From assembly GCF_021582875.1 (NCBI RefSeq), contig NZ_CP091138.1:620001-684000 (forward strand): DNA of 64,000 bases, given 5' to 3'. Below the pieces are notes generated by a model that worked only from the letters and a program-made list of their open reading frames with translations, was not told where the DNA came from and did no database searches. The translations under genes were made by a program, and so were the position numbers. Below, in pieces: positions 26,671-34,989 of this stretch. The first letter of the stretch is position 1. Each line of letters begins with the position of its first letter. This stretch comes from Microbacterium sp. KUDC0406. Lineage in GTDB: Bacteria > Actinomycetota > Actinomycetes > Actinomycetales > Microbacteriaceae.

Positions 26671-27716
26671 AGCCCGATCGCCTTCCTCCTGCGCAGCAGC
26701 ACGATGAAGACGGGGGCGCCGACCAGGCCGGTGACGATGCCGACCTCGAGCACTCCGGGCCGCGCCAGGATGCGCCCGATCACGTCGCAGACGAGCAGGA
26801 AGGCGGCGCCTCCCGCCGCCGACAGCGGCACGATCCAGCGATAGTCCGACCCGACGAGGAAGCGCACGGCATGCGGCACGGCCAGCCCGACGAACCCGAT
26901 AGGACCGGCCAGCGCCGTCGCGGTGCCGCACAGCAGCACGACCGCGAGCACGGCCGTGACGCGTGCCGCGCCGACGCGCACACCGAGTCCGCGGGCGACG
27001 TCGTCGCCGAGCGCCAGGGCGTTCAGCCGCCCGGAGCACGCGATGGCGAGCACCGCGCCGATCGCGAGGAAGCCGGCCAGCTGTGCGAGCGTGTCGAAGG
27101 ATGCCGCCGTGAGAGATCCCAGCTGCCAGAACCGGTAGCTGTTCAGCGTGGACTGGTCGACGATGAGGATGCCGGTGATCACCGAGCCCGCGATCGCCGT
27201 CACCGCGGCGCCCGCGAGTGCCAGGGTGACCGGGGTCGCCCCGCCCGGGCTGGCGGCAGCGGCCCCGTAGCCGAGGACGACTGCGATGGCGGCGCCCGCC
27301 AGCGCGCACCACACGATCGCGAGCGGAGCCTGCCAGCCGAGCAGCGACATGCCCAGCACGACGAAGAGCGCAGCGCCCGCGTTGACGCCCAGCAGCCCGG
27401 GGTCGGCGAGCGGATTGCGCGCCATGCCCTGCATGAGCGCGCCGCCCATGCCGAGCGCGCCGCCGACCAGCAGGCCCGTGACCGTGGTGGGGACGCGGGA
27501 GAGCACCGCCACCTGATCGGTCGACCCGTCGGGATGGAGGAATGCGCCCCACACCGCGTCCAGCGGCACGATCCGCGCGCCGAGGGCGAGCGAGAGCGCG
27601 GCGGCCGCGATCATGACCCCCAGGCACACGACGAGAGCCCACGCCGGACTCAGGCGTGCGCGGCGGCGCTGACCCGAGCCCGATGCGGGCGTCGTCGGTG
27701 CGGGGGCGAGCGTCAT
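26667..27716 (-). CDS. iron-siderophore ABC transporter permease (FecCD), first subunit
   Basis: FecCD-type permease of 349 residues. Typical motifs: VPTTVTGLLVGGALGMGGAL, MQGMARNPLADPGLLGVNAG, GVRVGAARVTAVLAVVLLCG, and ALAGPIGFVGLAVPHAVRFL. ATG 27716 overlaps the stop of the binding-protein gene (ATGA). A longer in-frame start at 27770 would only add a basic leader, so 27716 is preferred. Confidence 0.95.
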   Translation of the reverse strand: MTLAPAPTTPASGSGQRRRARLSPAWALVVCLGVMIAAAALSLALGARIVPLDAVWGAFLHPDGSTDQVAVLSRVPTTVTGLLVGGALGMGGALMQGMARNPLADPGLLGVNAGAALFVVLGMSLLGWQAPLAIVWCALAGAAIAVVLGYGAAAASPGGATPVTLALAGAAVTAIAGSVITGILIVDQSTLNSYRFWQLGSLTAASFDTLAQLAGFLAIGAVLAIACSGRLNALALGDDVARGLGVRVGAARVTAVLAVVLLCGTATALAGPIGFVGLAVPHAVRFLVGSDYRWIVPLSAAGGAAFLLVCDVIGRILARPGVLEVGIVTGLVGAPVFIVLLRRRKAIGL

Positions 27717-28750
27717 CCGGCGTGCGCGGCGGCCTCGCCGAGCATCTTGGCGTAGGTCGGAAGCGCCCACGGGATCGACAGCACCGTCGGCGCGGAGATC
27801 GCCATCAGCAGCGCCTCGTCATCGATCTGTGCGACGGCGCCGGACTTCACCGCCGGGATACGGCTCAGCAGCGGGTCGTTCTGCAGGGTCGACAGGTCGC
27901 CGCCCTGCACGTAGATGACCGCCACGTCGGCGTCGAGCTTGTCGGCCTCCTCGGCGGAGATCGTGGCGACGAAGCCCTTCTCGTCCGCTGCGAGGTCCTT
28001 GATCGACTGCGGCGTCGCGAAGCCGAGGTCGTTCAGGTACTGCACGCGCGTGTCCTGCGGGGTGTAGTACTGCACCTTGCCGAGATCCTTGGCGTCTACC
28101 CACATCACCATGCCGGTCTTGCCCTCGGCAGCCGGGTACTTCGCCATCTCGGTGCTGATGCTCTTCTCGGTGTCGGCGATCAGCTTCCCGGCCTCGGCGG
28201 ACCTGCCGAGGGCGGTGCCGACCATCGTGGTCGAGTCGCGCCAGGAGGTGCCCCATGCGGCGCCGGGGTAGGCGACGGTCGGCGCGATCTTGCTGAGGGT
28301 GTCGTACTCCTGCTTCGTGAGACCCGAGTTCGTGCCGAGGATCAGGTCGGGGGCGGTGCCGTCGATCTCCTCGTACGGGATGCCGTCGGTCTCGTCGTGC
28401 AGCGGCGGCAGGTCCGCCTTCGCCGCGGTGATCGCGTCGTGCGTCCATTCCAGGTAGCCGTCGCCGTCGGTGTCGCCGAAAGCGGAGGTGGGGATGGCCA
28501 CCGGGATCGTGCCGAGGGCGATGGCCGCGTCGAAGCTGCCCCAGCCGACGGTCGCGACGCTCTTCGGAGCGGACTCGACGACGGTCTCGCCGTAGACGTG
28601 CTCGATGGTCGCGGGGAATCCGGTGTCGGAGCCCGCCGATGCGTCGTCGCTCTGCGCGGCGGTTCCGGACGAGCACGCCGAGAGGGCGAGTGCCCCCGCA
28701 GCGAGAATGCTGAGGACGGCGGCGCTGCGGCGCAGACGAAGGGAGGGCAT
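27713..28750 (-). CDS. iron-siderophore ABC transporter substrate-binding lipoprotein
   Basis: FepB/FhuD-like binding protein, 345 residues. The signal peptide ends in the lipobox LSAC (ALALSAC), so the protein is anchored to the membrane outside the cell. The body has the two-lobed periplasmic-binding pattern of the TroA/FecB group: SVATVGWGSFDAAIALGTIP, EIDGTAPDLILGTNSG, VAVIYVQGG and others. ATG 28750 has GGAG upstream. It heads an operon of four overlapping genes, and a DtxR/IdeR-type box lies 28 bases upstream, so low iron should raise expression. Confidence 0.94.
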   Translation of the reverse strand: MPSLRLRRSAAVLSILAAGALALSACSSGTAAQSDDASAGSDTGFPATIEHVYGETVVESAPKSVATVGWGSFDAAIALGTIPVAIPTSAFGDTDGDGYLEWTHDAITAAKADLPPLHDETDGIPYEEIDGTAPDLILGTNSGLTKQEYDTLSKIAPTVAYPGAAWGTSWRDSTTMVGTALGRSAEAGKLIADTEKSISTEMAKYPAAEGKTGMVMWVDAKDLGKVQYYTPQDTRVQYLNDLGFATPQSIKDLAADEKGFVATISAEEADKLDADVAVIYVQGGDLSTLQNDPLLSRIPAVKSGAVAQIDDEALLMAISAPTVLSIPWALPTYAKMLGEAAAHAG

Positions 28751-28777
28751 GGGACTCCTCGGGTAAGAGAGCGGAAT

Positions 28778-28796
28778 GAAGGTAAGCCTAACCTGC
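28778..28796 (-). promoter_or_regulatory. DtxR/IdeR-type iron box upstream of the siderophore operon
   Basis: On the minus strand the site reads AGGTTAGGCTTACCTT, matching most positions of the known consensus TTAGGTTAGGCTAACCTAA. It lies 28 bases before the binding-protein start. Repression by an iron-loaded DtxR/IdeR protein is inferred. Confidence 0.8.
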
Positions 28797-28854
28797 CTGA
28801 CGGAGTGTCGCGAACCTGGAGGAGCGGGTGCTGTCGTTCGACCGCGTCTGCGGG

Positions 28855-28860
28855 AATACT
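28855..28860 (+). promoter_or_regulatory. -10 box of a leaderless promoter
   Basis: AATACT followed by 6 bases (GAGGGG) and ATG 28867. The first base departs from TANNNT, so this is a weaker case. Confidence 0.4.
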
Positions 28861-28866
28861 GAGGGG

Positions 28867-29259
28867 ATGGCACAGCTCGACGGACGGACACTGGGCGTGT
28901 GGAGCCTGCGGCTCGATGCGATCTACTGCACTCTTCTCGGAGCGGTCGTGGCACTGGGCGCCGCGCCGATCGCAACGGTGGTGATGCTGCCGCAACCCGT
29001 CATCCTCCTCGCCGGCATCACGGTCGTGACCTGGGCGGGACTCGTGCTCTGGATGCTCGCCCGGCTGAGCATCCGCATCGCGCTGCGCACCGTGATGGGC
29101 GTGAACCTTCTCGCGGCGGTGCTGGTCGGGCTCTGCTCGGCGGCGGCGGGTCCTGTGCTGGCCGCGATCGGCGTGCTCGCGATCGCGATCGATGTGCTCC
29201 TCTTCGCCGTCAGTCAGGCGCTGGCACTGCATCGCCTCCCGACGGCCCAGATCTCGTGA
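28867..29259 (+). CDS. small membrane protein of unknown function
   Basis: A 130-residue protein with four hydrophobic segments (AIYCTLLGAVVALGAAPIAT, PVILLAGITVVTWAGLVLWM, ALRTVMGVNLLAAVLVGLCS, and VLAAIGVLAIAIDVLLFAVS), so a small integral membrane protein. I do not recognise a family with confidence. ATG 28867 is preferred because it follows a -10-like box at leaderless spacing; a GTG at 28828 with GGAGGAG upstream is the alternative. It is divergent from the siderophore operon. Confidence 0.7.
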   Translation: MAQLDGRTLGVWSLRLDAIYCTLLGAVVALGAAPIATVVMLPQPVILLAGITVVTWAGLVLWMLARLSIRIALRTVMGVNLLAAVLVGLCSAAAGPVLAAIGVLAIAIDVLLFAVSQALALHRLPTAQIS

Positions 29260-29402
29260 CGATCCCCGCCTCCTGCGGCTGGGCGCGCAGCTCAGGCACC
29301 GCACAGCGGAGAGCCGACAGTAGCGCCCGCGCAGCACCGGAGCAACCCCCTCGCCGCCTGAGGCTCACGGGCCCAGAGTGGCACCGATGAGAGGAGCACG
29401 AC

Positions 29403-29711
29403 ATGGGTGACAGCGGTTCTGCGCAGAGTGACGACGAGATCCGGCCGGTGCGCGACGCGGATGCCACGGCGCCGGGCGACCCCGGATCCGATCCCGCGCA
29501 GCGGGAATGGGAGGGCTCCGGGACGGAGGACGCGGGCGCCGACACCACGGCCACCGGACGGGATCCGGCCGAGATCCCCGATCCGGAGGACCAGATCCCG
29601 GCCGAGGACGTCCCGAGTGCGGAGGCCCAGCCCGAGACGCAGGGCACGGACCCCGAGACCGCCGAACTCGGCCAGGACGGGCAGGGGGACATCGCTCCCG
29701 AGGGCCTCTGA
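29403..29711 (+). CDS. small acidic, probably disordered protein
   Basis: A 102-residue protein made mostly of Asp, Glu, Pro, Ala, Gly and Thr (for example PEDQIPAEDVPSAEAQPETQ), with no hydrophobic core, so probably disordered. GAGAGGAGC lies upstream of ATG 29403, and codon usage is like its neighbours, which supports a real gene. No function can be assigned. Confidence 0.6.
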   Translation: MGDSGSAQSDDEIRPVRDADATAPGDPGSDPAQREWEGSGTEDAGADTTATGRDPAEIPDPEDQIPAEDVPSAEAQPETQGTDPETAELGQDGQGDIAPEGL

Positions 29712-29783
29712 TCCGTGGTGTCGTGTTGCGTCCGGAATCCTCGACGTTGTCCGGCGACGGCAGCACGAGGATCATAGACGTAT

Positions 29784-30692
29784 GTGCAATCGCGCATCGC
29801 GCCGCCCGAGCCGCGAACCCGAACGCCTGCCGTGATTCTTTCGTCGGAATGGATCAGGCGATGTTCGGCGTGCCTTCGGGCCCTCTCCTGGGTGCTCTGC
29901 GCAGCGATCCTGCTCTGCATCGCGATCGTCGTGGCGGCACTCACGACCACCGATCCGGGATGGTGGCACCTGTACTTCAGCCGGCTCGGGATGATGGGTG
30001 ACCTCTCCAGCACGTTCTTCAACGGCGGGCTCATCGTCAGCGGGCTGGTCATCGCGGCATCGGCAGTGCCGCTGCGCGCTGCGTTGAGCGCGGCTGCGGT
30101 GGTGTCCGCGCGGATCGCCACGCTGCTGACCCTCTCGGTCGCGGGACTCGGCGCCAGCCTGGCCGGAATAGGGCTGTTCCCGCTGTCCGACGACCCGCTC
30201 GCCCACGAACGCGCGACGAACGGCGTCGTGCTCTCGTTCGCCTGCCTGCTGATCGTGCATCGCGTCGGCCTGTGGCGGAGGTCCCGGACGCTGCGCATCG
30301 CGACCGTGGTCGCGGCGCCGGCGATCCTCATCGGCATGGGACTGCTGATCGCGGAATGGATCACGCTCACCGTGTTCGAGATGCTCGCCTTCGGCGTCAT
30401 CCTCGCCTGGGTGCACCTCTTCGAGCGCGCCGTGGGGCGACGGACGCTCGAGATGCGGAACAATGGGGGCGTCCGCGAGGACATCGGGAAGTCCGAGACC
30501 GAGGGAGCATCGTGTTCGAAGCCGACGTCCTTGACATCGCCCAGCGCTCGTCGACGGGAGATCTCCCCGCTGCCGATCTGGTCGACGAACTCCTGCGCAC
30601 CGCGCATGACCGGTATGCCGGGCATGACGAGGGCACCGTCGCGGATTACATCCCCGTGCTCGCAAGTGCGAATCCGGAGTGGTTCGGCCTGA
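29784..30692 (+). CDS. DUF998 family membrane protein, 3' end uncertain
   Basis: Membrane protein with about six helices resembling DUF998 (HLYFSRLGMMGDLSSTFFNG then GLIVSGLVIAASAVPL is characteristic). The reading frame runs to 30692, which overlaps the next gene by 181 bases; the last 60 residues (after RRTLEMRNNGG) have the composition of out-of-frame translation. I suspect a miscalled base near the G run 30465-30469 and a true end near 30535. The start is also uncertain: GTG 29784 is used, GTG 29832 is possible, and neither has a good ribosome site. Confidence 0.7.
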   Translation: MQSRIAPPEPRTRTPAVILSSEWIRRCSACLRALSWVLCAAILLCIAIVVAALTTTDPGWWHLYFSRLGMMGDLSSTFFNGGLIVSGLVIAASAVPLRAALSAAAVVSARIATLLTLSVAGLGASLAGIGLFPLSDDPLAHERATNGVVLSFACLLIVHRVGLWRRSRTLRIATVVAAPAILIGMGLLIAEWITLTVFEMLAFGVILAWVHLFERAVGRRTLEMRNNGGVREDIGKSETEGASCSKPTSLTSPSARRREISPLPIWSTNSCAPRMTGMPGMTRAPSRITSPCSQVRIRSGSA

Positions 30693-31531
30693 GCCTCGTC
30701 GGGGTCACCGGCTCGGTGCACGAGGCCGGCGACGTCGGCGTCGCCTTCACGATCCAGTCCATCTCGAAGGCGTTCGTCTTCGCCCTGGCCTGCACCGCCG
30801 TCGGCCACGAGACCGTGCATGAGCGCGTCGGAGTGAACAACACCGGGCTCGCGTTCAACTCGGTCGTCGCCGTCGAGCTGAACGACGGCAGTCCGATGAA
30901 CCCCATGGTCAACGCCGGTGCGATCGCGACGACCGCGCTGCTGCCGGGATCGGATGCCGAGGAGCGCTGGGCGCACCTGCGGGACGGACTCTCCCGCTTC
31001 GCGGGCCGCACCCTCGAGATCGACCAGGAGGTGTACCGGTCCGAGTCCGAGACGAACCTTCGCAACCGCGCGATCGCGCAGCTGCTGCAGAGCTACGGCA
31101 GGCTGGACGGCGACCCGGCCGAGACGGTGGACGTGTACACCCGGCAGTGCTCGCTGTCGGTGACGGCCCACGACCTCGCGGTGATGGGGGCGACCCTCGC
31201 CGACGGCGGTGTGAACCCGGTCACCGGCGAACAGGTCGTGTCGGCCGAGGTCTGCCGGGACACCCTCTCGGTGCTCGCCTCCTGCGGGTTGTACGAGAGG
31301 TCGGGGGAGTGGCTGTTCGAGATCGGCCTGCCCGCCAAATCCGGTGTGTCCGGAGGGATGGTGGCGATCGCGCCCGGAAAGGGCGCAGTCGGCGCGTTCT
31401 CACCGCTCCTCGACCGTGCGGGCAACAGCATCCGCGCCCAGCGCGCCTGCGCGTACCTCTCCCGCGCACTCGGGCTCAACCTCTTCGCCTCGGCGCGGTG
31501 GACCGCAACGCAGAACGGAGCAGCACGATGA
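30512..31531 (+). CDS. glsA: glutaminase A
   Basis: Hydrolyses glutamine to glutamate and ammonia. 339 residues, a normal length for the beta-lactamase-like glutaminase family. The catalytic motif SxxK appears in FTIQSISKAFVFALACTAVG; also conserved are NAGAIATTALLPG, NLRNRAIAQLL, SLSVTAHDLAVMGATLADGG and the end GVSGGMVAIAPGKGAVGAFS. GTG 30512 follows GAGGGAGC at good spacing. Its stop overlaps the start of the MFS gene (ATGA), so the two are co-expressed. Confidence 0.94.
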   Translation: MFEADVLDIAQRSSTGDLPAADLVDELLRTAHDRYAGHDEGTVADYIPVLASANPEWFGLSLVGVTGSVHEAGDVGVAFTIQSISKAFVFALACTAVGHETVHERVGVNNTGLAFNSVVAVELNDGSPMNPMVNAGAIATTALLPGSDAEERWAHLRDGLSRFAGRTLEIDQEVYRSESETNLRNRAIAQLLQSYGRLDGDPAETVDVYTRQCSLSVTAHDLAVMGATLADGGVNPVTGEQVVSAEVCRDTLSVLASCGLYERSGEWLFEIGLPAKSGVSGGMVAIAPGKGAVGAFSPLLDRAGNSIRAQRACAYLSRALGLNLFASARWTATQNGAAR

Positions 31532-33162
31532 CCACTTCCGCAGAGACCACCGGCGCGACGACGGAGCGCCGCTCCTGGGTGCCGATGATCGGGCTGTTCC
31601 TCGCACAGGTGCTGATGTCGTTCAACGTGGCGGCGCTGCCGATCTCGCTCGGCGGCATGGTGCAGGACTTCGGGGTGCCCCCGACCGTCGCCAGCTCCAC
31701 GATCGTGGTCTACGGTCTCGCCGTCGCGGCCCTGGTCATGACGGGAGCGAAGCTCGGCCAGCGCATCGGGTGGGTGCTCATCTTCCGCGCGGTGCTGGTC
31801 GTCTTCGCAGCATCCTCGCTGATCATGATCCTCTCGCCGAGCATGGGCTGGGCGATCGCCGGGCAGGTGCTCGCAGGGGCCGCGGCGGCGATCATCGTGC
31901 CGGCGCTGGTGGCGCTCATCGCGGAGAACTACCGCGGCGAGCAGCAGGCCACAGCGGTCGGATCGCTCGGTTCGGCGCGGGCGATCTCCGGCGTCACCGC
32001 GTTCTTCATCGGCGGCACTCTCGGCACCTTCGTCGGCTGGCGGCCGATCTTCATGATCACGCTGGGCATCGCCGTCGCCGTCTTCCTGCTCAGCTTCAGA
32101 CTGCGCTCCGACAAGGGCGACTCCGCGGTGAAGATCGACCTGGTCGCCTCGCTGCTCATCGGTGCGGCGATCGTGCTGCTCACGGTCGGGTTCAACAATC
32201 TGAACGGCTGGGGCATCCTGTACGCACGCGAGGGCGCGCCGTTCAGCGTCGGTGGCATGTCGCCCGCGCCGATCCTCGTGGTGCTCGGCATCGTGCTCGG
32301 GCAGTGCTTCTTCCTGTGGACCAGGCGGCGGATGCGCCGTGGCCAGGTGCCCCTGGTCGACCTCGGCGTGCTGGGGCACAAGCGCGAGCGCGCCGCCGTG
32401 TACGCGATGTTCATCATCGTCGCGATGGAGGCGGCCGTGAACTTCACCGTTCCGACTTACATCCAGGTGGTGCAGGGCCGCACCCCCTTCGACACCTCGC
32501 TGGCGATGATGCCCTTCAACCTCACCGTGTTCGTCACCGCGACGCTCATCGTGAGGTTCTACAAGCGGTACACCCCTCGCACGATCGCGCTGTTCTCGTT
32601 CGCGCTGACGACCGCCGCGCTGGTGTGGCTGTCGTTCGTCGTGACGAACAACTGGGAGACGCTGCCGACGATCCTCGGCCTGATCGTGTTCGGCATCGGC
32701 CAGGGCGCGCTGGTCACCCTGGTGTTCAACGTGCTGGTCACCGCCGCGCCGAAGGAGCTCGCCGGCGACGTCGGCTCGATCCGCGGCACGACGCAGAACC
32801 TCGCCTCGGCGGTCGGGACGGCCGTCATGGGCGCCGTGCTCGTGACCACGCTGAGCATCGGCGTGGCGGGCGCCGTCTCCGAGCATCCCGAGCTGCCTCC
32901 CGAGCTCGTCGCCCAGGTCGACCTCGACAGCGTGAACTTCATCAGCAATGACGACCTGCGCGCAGCGCTGGAGCGCACGGATGCCGATGAGGCCCAGGTC
33001 GAGGCGGCGGTCGCCCTGAACGAGGAGCAGCGCCTGCGCACCCTCAAGCTCGGTTTCCTCATCCTCGCCGGCATCAGCCTGCTCGCGGCGATCCCCGCGT
33101 CCCGCCTGCCCAGGTACCGGCCGGGCGAGATCCCGGCGCCGGACGAGCCGAAGGACGCCTGA
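31528..33162 (+). CDS. MFS transporter, 14-helix DHA2 type
   Basis: Transporter of 544 residues. Helix 1 is WVPMIGLFLAQVLMSFNVAA, and the protein has about 14 helices with a large soluble insertion near the end (about residues 450-500). Unlike the EmrB-type exporter in the island it lacks the usual LDxTIVNVALP in helix 1, reading SFNVAALPISLGGM instead, so it may belong to a different DHA2 branch. ATG 31528 overlaps the glutaminase stop. Coupling to glutaminase suggests transport of glutamine, glutamate or a related compound, or acid resistance by ammonia release; both are guesses. Confidence 0.88.
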   Translation: MTTSAETTGATTERRSWVPMIGLFLAQVLMSFNVAALPISLGGMVQDFGVPPTVASSTIVVYGLAVAALVMTGAKLGQRIGWVLIFRAVLVVFAASSLIMILSPSMGWAIAGQVLAGAAAAIIVPALVALIAENYRGEQQATAVGSLGSARAISGVTAFFIGGTLGTFVGWRPIFMITLGIAVAVFLLSFRLRSDKGDSAVKIDLVASLLIGAAIVLLTVGFNNLNGWGILYAREGAPFSVGGMSPAPILVVLGIVLGQCFFLWTRRRMRRGQVPLVDLGVLGHKRERAAVYAMFIIVAMEAAVNFTVPTYIQVVQGRTPFDTSLAMMPFNLTVFVTATLIVRFYKRYTPRTIALFSFALTTAALVWLSFVVTNNWETLPTILGLIVFGIGQGALVTLVFNVLVTAAPKELAGDVGSIRGTTQNLASAVGTAVMGAVLVTTLSIGVAGAVSEHPELPPELVAQVDLDSVNFISNDDLRAALERTDADEAQVEAAVALNEEQRLRTLKLGFLILAGISLLAAIPASRLPRYRPGEIPAPDEPKDA

Positions 33163-33227
33163 CTCGCCGCCGCGGCCACGGGAGTCAGGGCGAGGCGGGC
33201 CAGTCGTCGGAGCGAGGCGGACTGCCG

Positions 33228-34055
33228 TCAGAGCGAGTCGGGCGGCGTCAGAGGCAGGGGAGTGCTCGCGCCGGTCACGGTGGCCTCGCGCTGCTCCGCG
33301 TGGAACGCGTCGGCGAGCGCGCGAACGACGTCGGAGGTCGCGGAGGCGCCGTCGGCCGGAGGATGCCAGAATCCGACGGTCGCGATCACCCGCGCCGGCG
33401 ACACGGCCGACACCGTGGCTGCGGGGTCCGAGACCGCGGCGGAAGCTGTGCCGGCGACGCCGGCGAGCCGCGCCAGCAGGGCCTCGACCGTGTCGTCGTC
33501 GCGCCGTTCGAGCCGCACCTGCACCTGGCTGCGGCTCCTCCCGTGCGACGAGAGATTGACCACCGAGTCCGAGAGCAGCTTGGAGTTGGGCACGTGCACG
33601 GTCGCACCGTCGGCGGTCACCAGGATCACGGCGCGCGCATTGAGCTCTGCGACCGTGCCGGTCATCGCTCCATCGGGTGTGTCCACCTGCACGATGTCGC
33701 CGACCTGCACAGTGCGACGCGACTGGATGACGACGCTCGAGGCGAAGTTGTCCGCGGTCCCGCGCAGCACCAGGACCACGACGACGCCGACGAGGATGAC
33801 GACAGCGAGCAGGGGCTGGATGTTGGCGCCCAGGATCGCGAGCGCCAGGCCGATCCCGAACGCGATGACGAGATACTCCACGCCGCGCGAGACCGGCTGC
33901 ACATAGGCCTCCGGGATGTTCGGCACCTTGCGCAGCAGGGCGACCATGCCCCGGTGGGCGTAGCGTGCGGCGATCCAGCCGAGGATGCCGACGATGGCGG
34001 CCACCACGAGCTGCCACCACTGGATCCCGGCGAACTGAGCGGAGAGATCGGGCAT
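33228..34055 (-). CDS. mechanosensitive ion channel, MscS family
   Basis: Small-conductance mechanosensitive channel that opens on membrane tension to release solutes during osmotic downshock. 275 residues: three N-terminal helices (QWWQLVVAAIVGILGWIAAR; VEYLVIAFGIGLALAILGAN; PLLAVVILVGVVVVLVLRG), then the family beta domain VQVGDIVQVDTPDGAMTGTV and VPNSKLLSDSVVNLS. ATG 34055 is used because the reading frame further upstream overlaps a terminator and does not look coding. It is the last gene of the cluster 37735-33228, although a strong hairpin precedes it. Confidence 0.9.
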   Translation of the reverse strand: MPDLSAQFAGIQWWQLVVAAIVGILGWIAARYAHRGMVALLRKVPNIPEAYVQPVSRGVEYLVIAFGIGLALAILGANIQPLLAVVILVGVVVVLVLRGTADNFASSVVIQSRRTVQVGDIVQVDTPDGAMTGTVAELNARAVILVTADGATVHVPNSKLLSDSVVNLSSHGRSRSQVQVRLERRDDDTVEALLARLAGVAGTASAAVSDPAATVSAVSPARVIATVGFWHPPADGASATSDVVRALADAFHAEQREATVTGASTPLPLTPPDSL

Positions 34056-34074
34056 GCCGCCAGTCTGGCACGAC

Positions 34075-34106
34075 GAGGGGGCGCCGCCTACGGCCGGCGC
34101 CCCCTC
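34075..34106 (-). terminator. hairpin between SHOCT gene and mscS-like gene
   Basis: 12-bp GC-rich stem GAGGGGGCGCCG pairing with CGGCGCCCCCTC, 14 bases after the SHOCT stop. It likely ends or weakens transcription before the channel gene. Confidence 0.75.
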
Positions 34107-34119
34107 CTCGGTCGTGCTC

Positions 34120-34473
34120 TCAGCTGAGCAGCTTCGCCTTGGCGGCGTCGAACTCGGCGTCGCTGAGCAGGCCCTGCTGCTTGAGTGCCGCGAGCTTCTG
34201 CAGCTCGGCGACGACATCGGTGCCGCCGGCAGGTGCTGCCGGCGCGGCGGGTGCAGGAGCCGCATACTGCGCGGCAGCTGCCTGCGCCGCGGCATTCAGC
34301 TGCGCCTGCTGCTGAGCGGCCTCGTACTGCTCCTGCTCGTACTGATCCTGCGCCTTGCGCTGCTGGCGATTCGCCATGGCGCCGCTCACCGCGCCGGCGG
34401 TGCCGGCGACGACGGCGGTGCGGGCTGCGAGGCCGACCAGGCCGGGGCGTCCGATCCTGCGGAACATCGGCAT
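34120..34473 (-). CDS. SHOCT domain protein
   Basis: A 117-residue protein. The N-terminus has a weakly hydrophobic stretch (GLAARTAVVAGTAGAVSGAM), the middle is a low-complexity Gln/Ala/Pro region (YEAAQQQAQLNAAAQAAAAQ), and the C-terminus is a SHOCT domain, VVAELQKLAALKQQGLLSDA, EFDAAKAKLL. SHOCT domains are short C-terminal oligomerisation motifs. The gene lies 1 base after DUF6325 and is probably co-translated with it. Confidence 0.88.
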   Translation of the reverse strand: MPMFRRIGRPGLVGLAARTAVVAGTAGAVSGAMANRQQRKAQDQYEQEQYEAAQQQAQLNAAAQAAAAQYAAPAPAAPAAPAGGTDVVAELQKLAALKQQGLLSDAEFDAAKAKLLS

Positions 34474-34474
34474 A

Positions 34475-34909
34475 TCAGGCTCCTTCGTTCTCGAGGTGGT
34501 CGATGAGGGCGTTCACGACGGGCGCGGGGATGCGCTCGTGCTGCAGCACGACACCGCCGGAAGCGGCGAGGCGGCGGGCGAGCTCGCGCTGGTAGGTCAG
34601 CTCGACGGCGACGAGCGCCGCGGAACCGCCCGGCGGGACCAGCTCCGCGAACTCGGCGATGTCGTCCTCGCCGGTGATGCCCGAGGCGGCCAGGGCGATA
34701 TCGCCGAGGTCGATGCCGTCGGGGTCGTCCTCCACCTCGATGACCGTCACCTCTCCGGCATCCGACTTCGCGATCAGCAGGAAATCGACCAGGCGCACGT
34801 GACCGGTCTCGAGCATTTCGGTGAGGGCGTCGATCACCGACGCATCCGGCCTTTCGCCCTCGAAACCGACGAGCGTGTACTCGACGGGCCCGTAACGGAA
34901 TTCAGGCAC
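34475..34909 (-). CDS. DUF6325 family protein
   Basis: A 144-residue soluble protein resembling DUF6325 (FGGPVEYTLVGFEG-type start, here EFRYGPVEYTLVGFEGERPD, then LVDFLLIAKSDAGEVTVIEV). Proteins of this type regularly stand beside SHOCT-domain genes in actinobacteria and are regarded as stress- or envelope-related on that basis. No catalytic motif is visible. It overlaps no neighbour but lies 1 base from the SHOCT gene. Confidence 0.8.
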   Translation of the reverse strand: MPEFRYGPVEYTLVGFEGERPDASVIDALTEMLETGHVRLVDFLLIAKSDAGEVTVIEVEDDPDGIDLGDIALAASGITGEDDIAEFAELVPPGGSAALVAVELTYQRELARRLAASGGVVLQHERIPAPVVNALIDHLENEGA

Positions 34910-34927
34910 GCGTTCTCTTTTCGGCAG

Positions 34928-34962
34928 AAGGGGGTGCCGGACGCGTGTCCGACACCCCCTTC
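34928..34962 (-). terminator. hairpin between PLDc_N/SHOCT gene and DUF6325 gene
   Basis: Stem AAGGGGGTG pairing with CACCCCCTT, extended inside by GGAC/GTCC. It may partly separate the cluster into two transcripts. Confidence 0.65.
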
Positions 34963-34989
34963 GGATGCATTGCTGTCAGAGGATGCCGA

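Noticed and set aside
25708..27755. Long plus-strand frames opposite the siderophore permeases
   Set aside because: Low-complexity Arg/Gln/His/Asp composition and no motifs; the minus strand encodes well-defined transporters.
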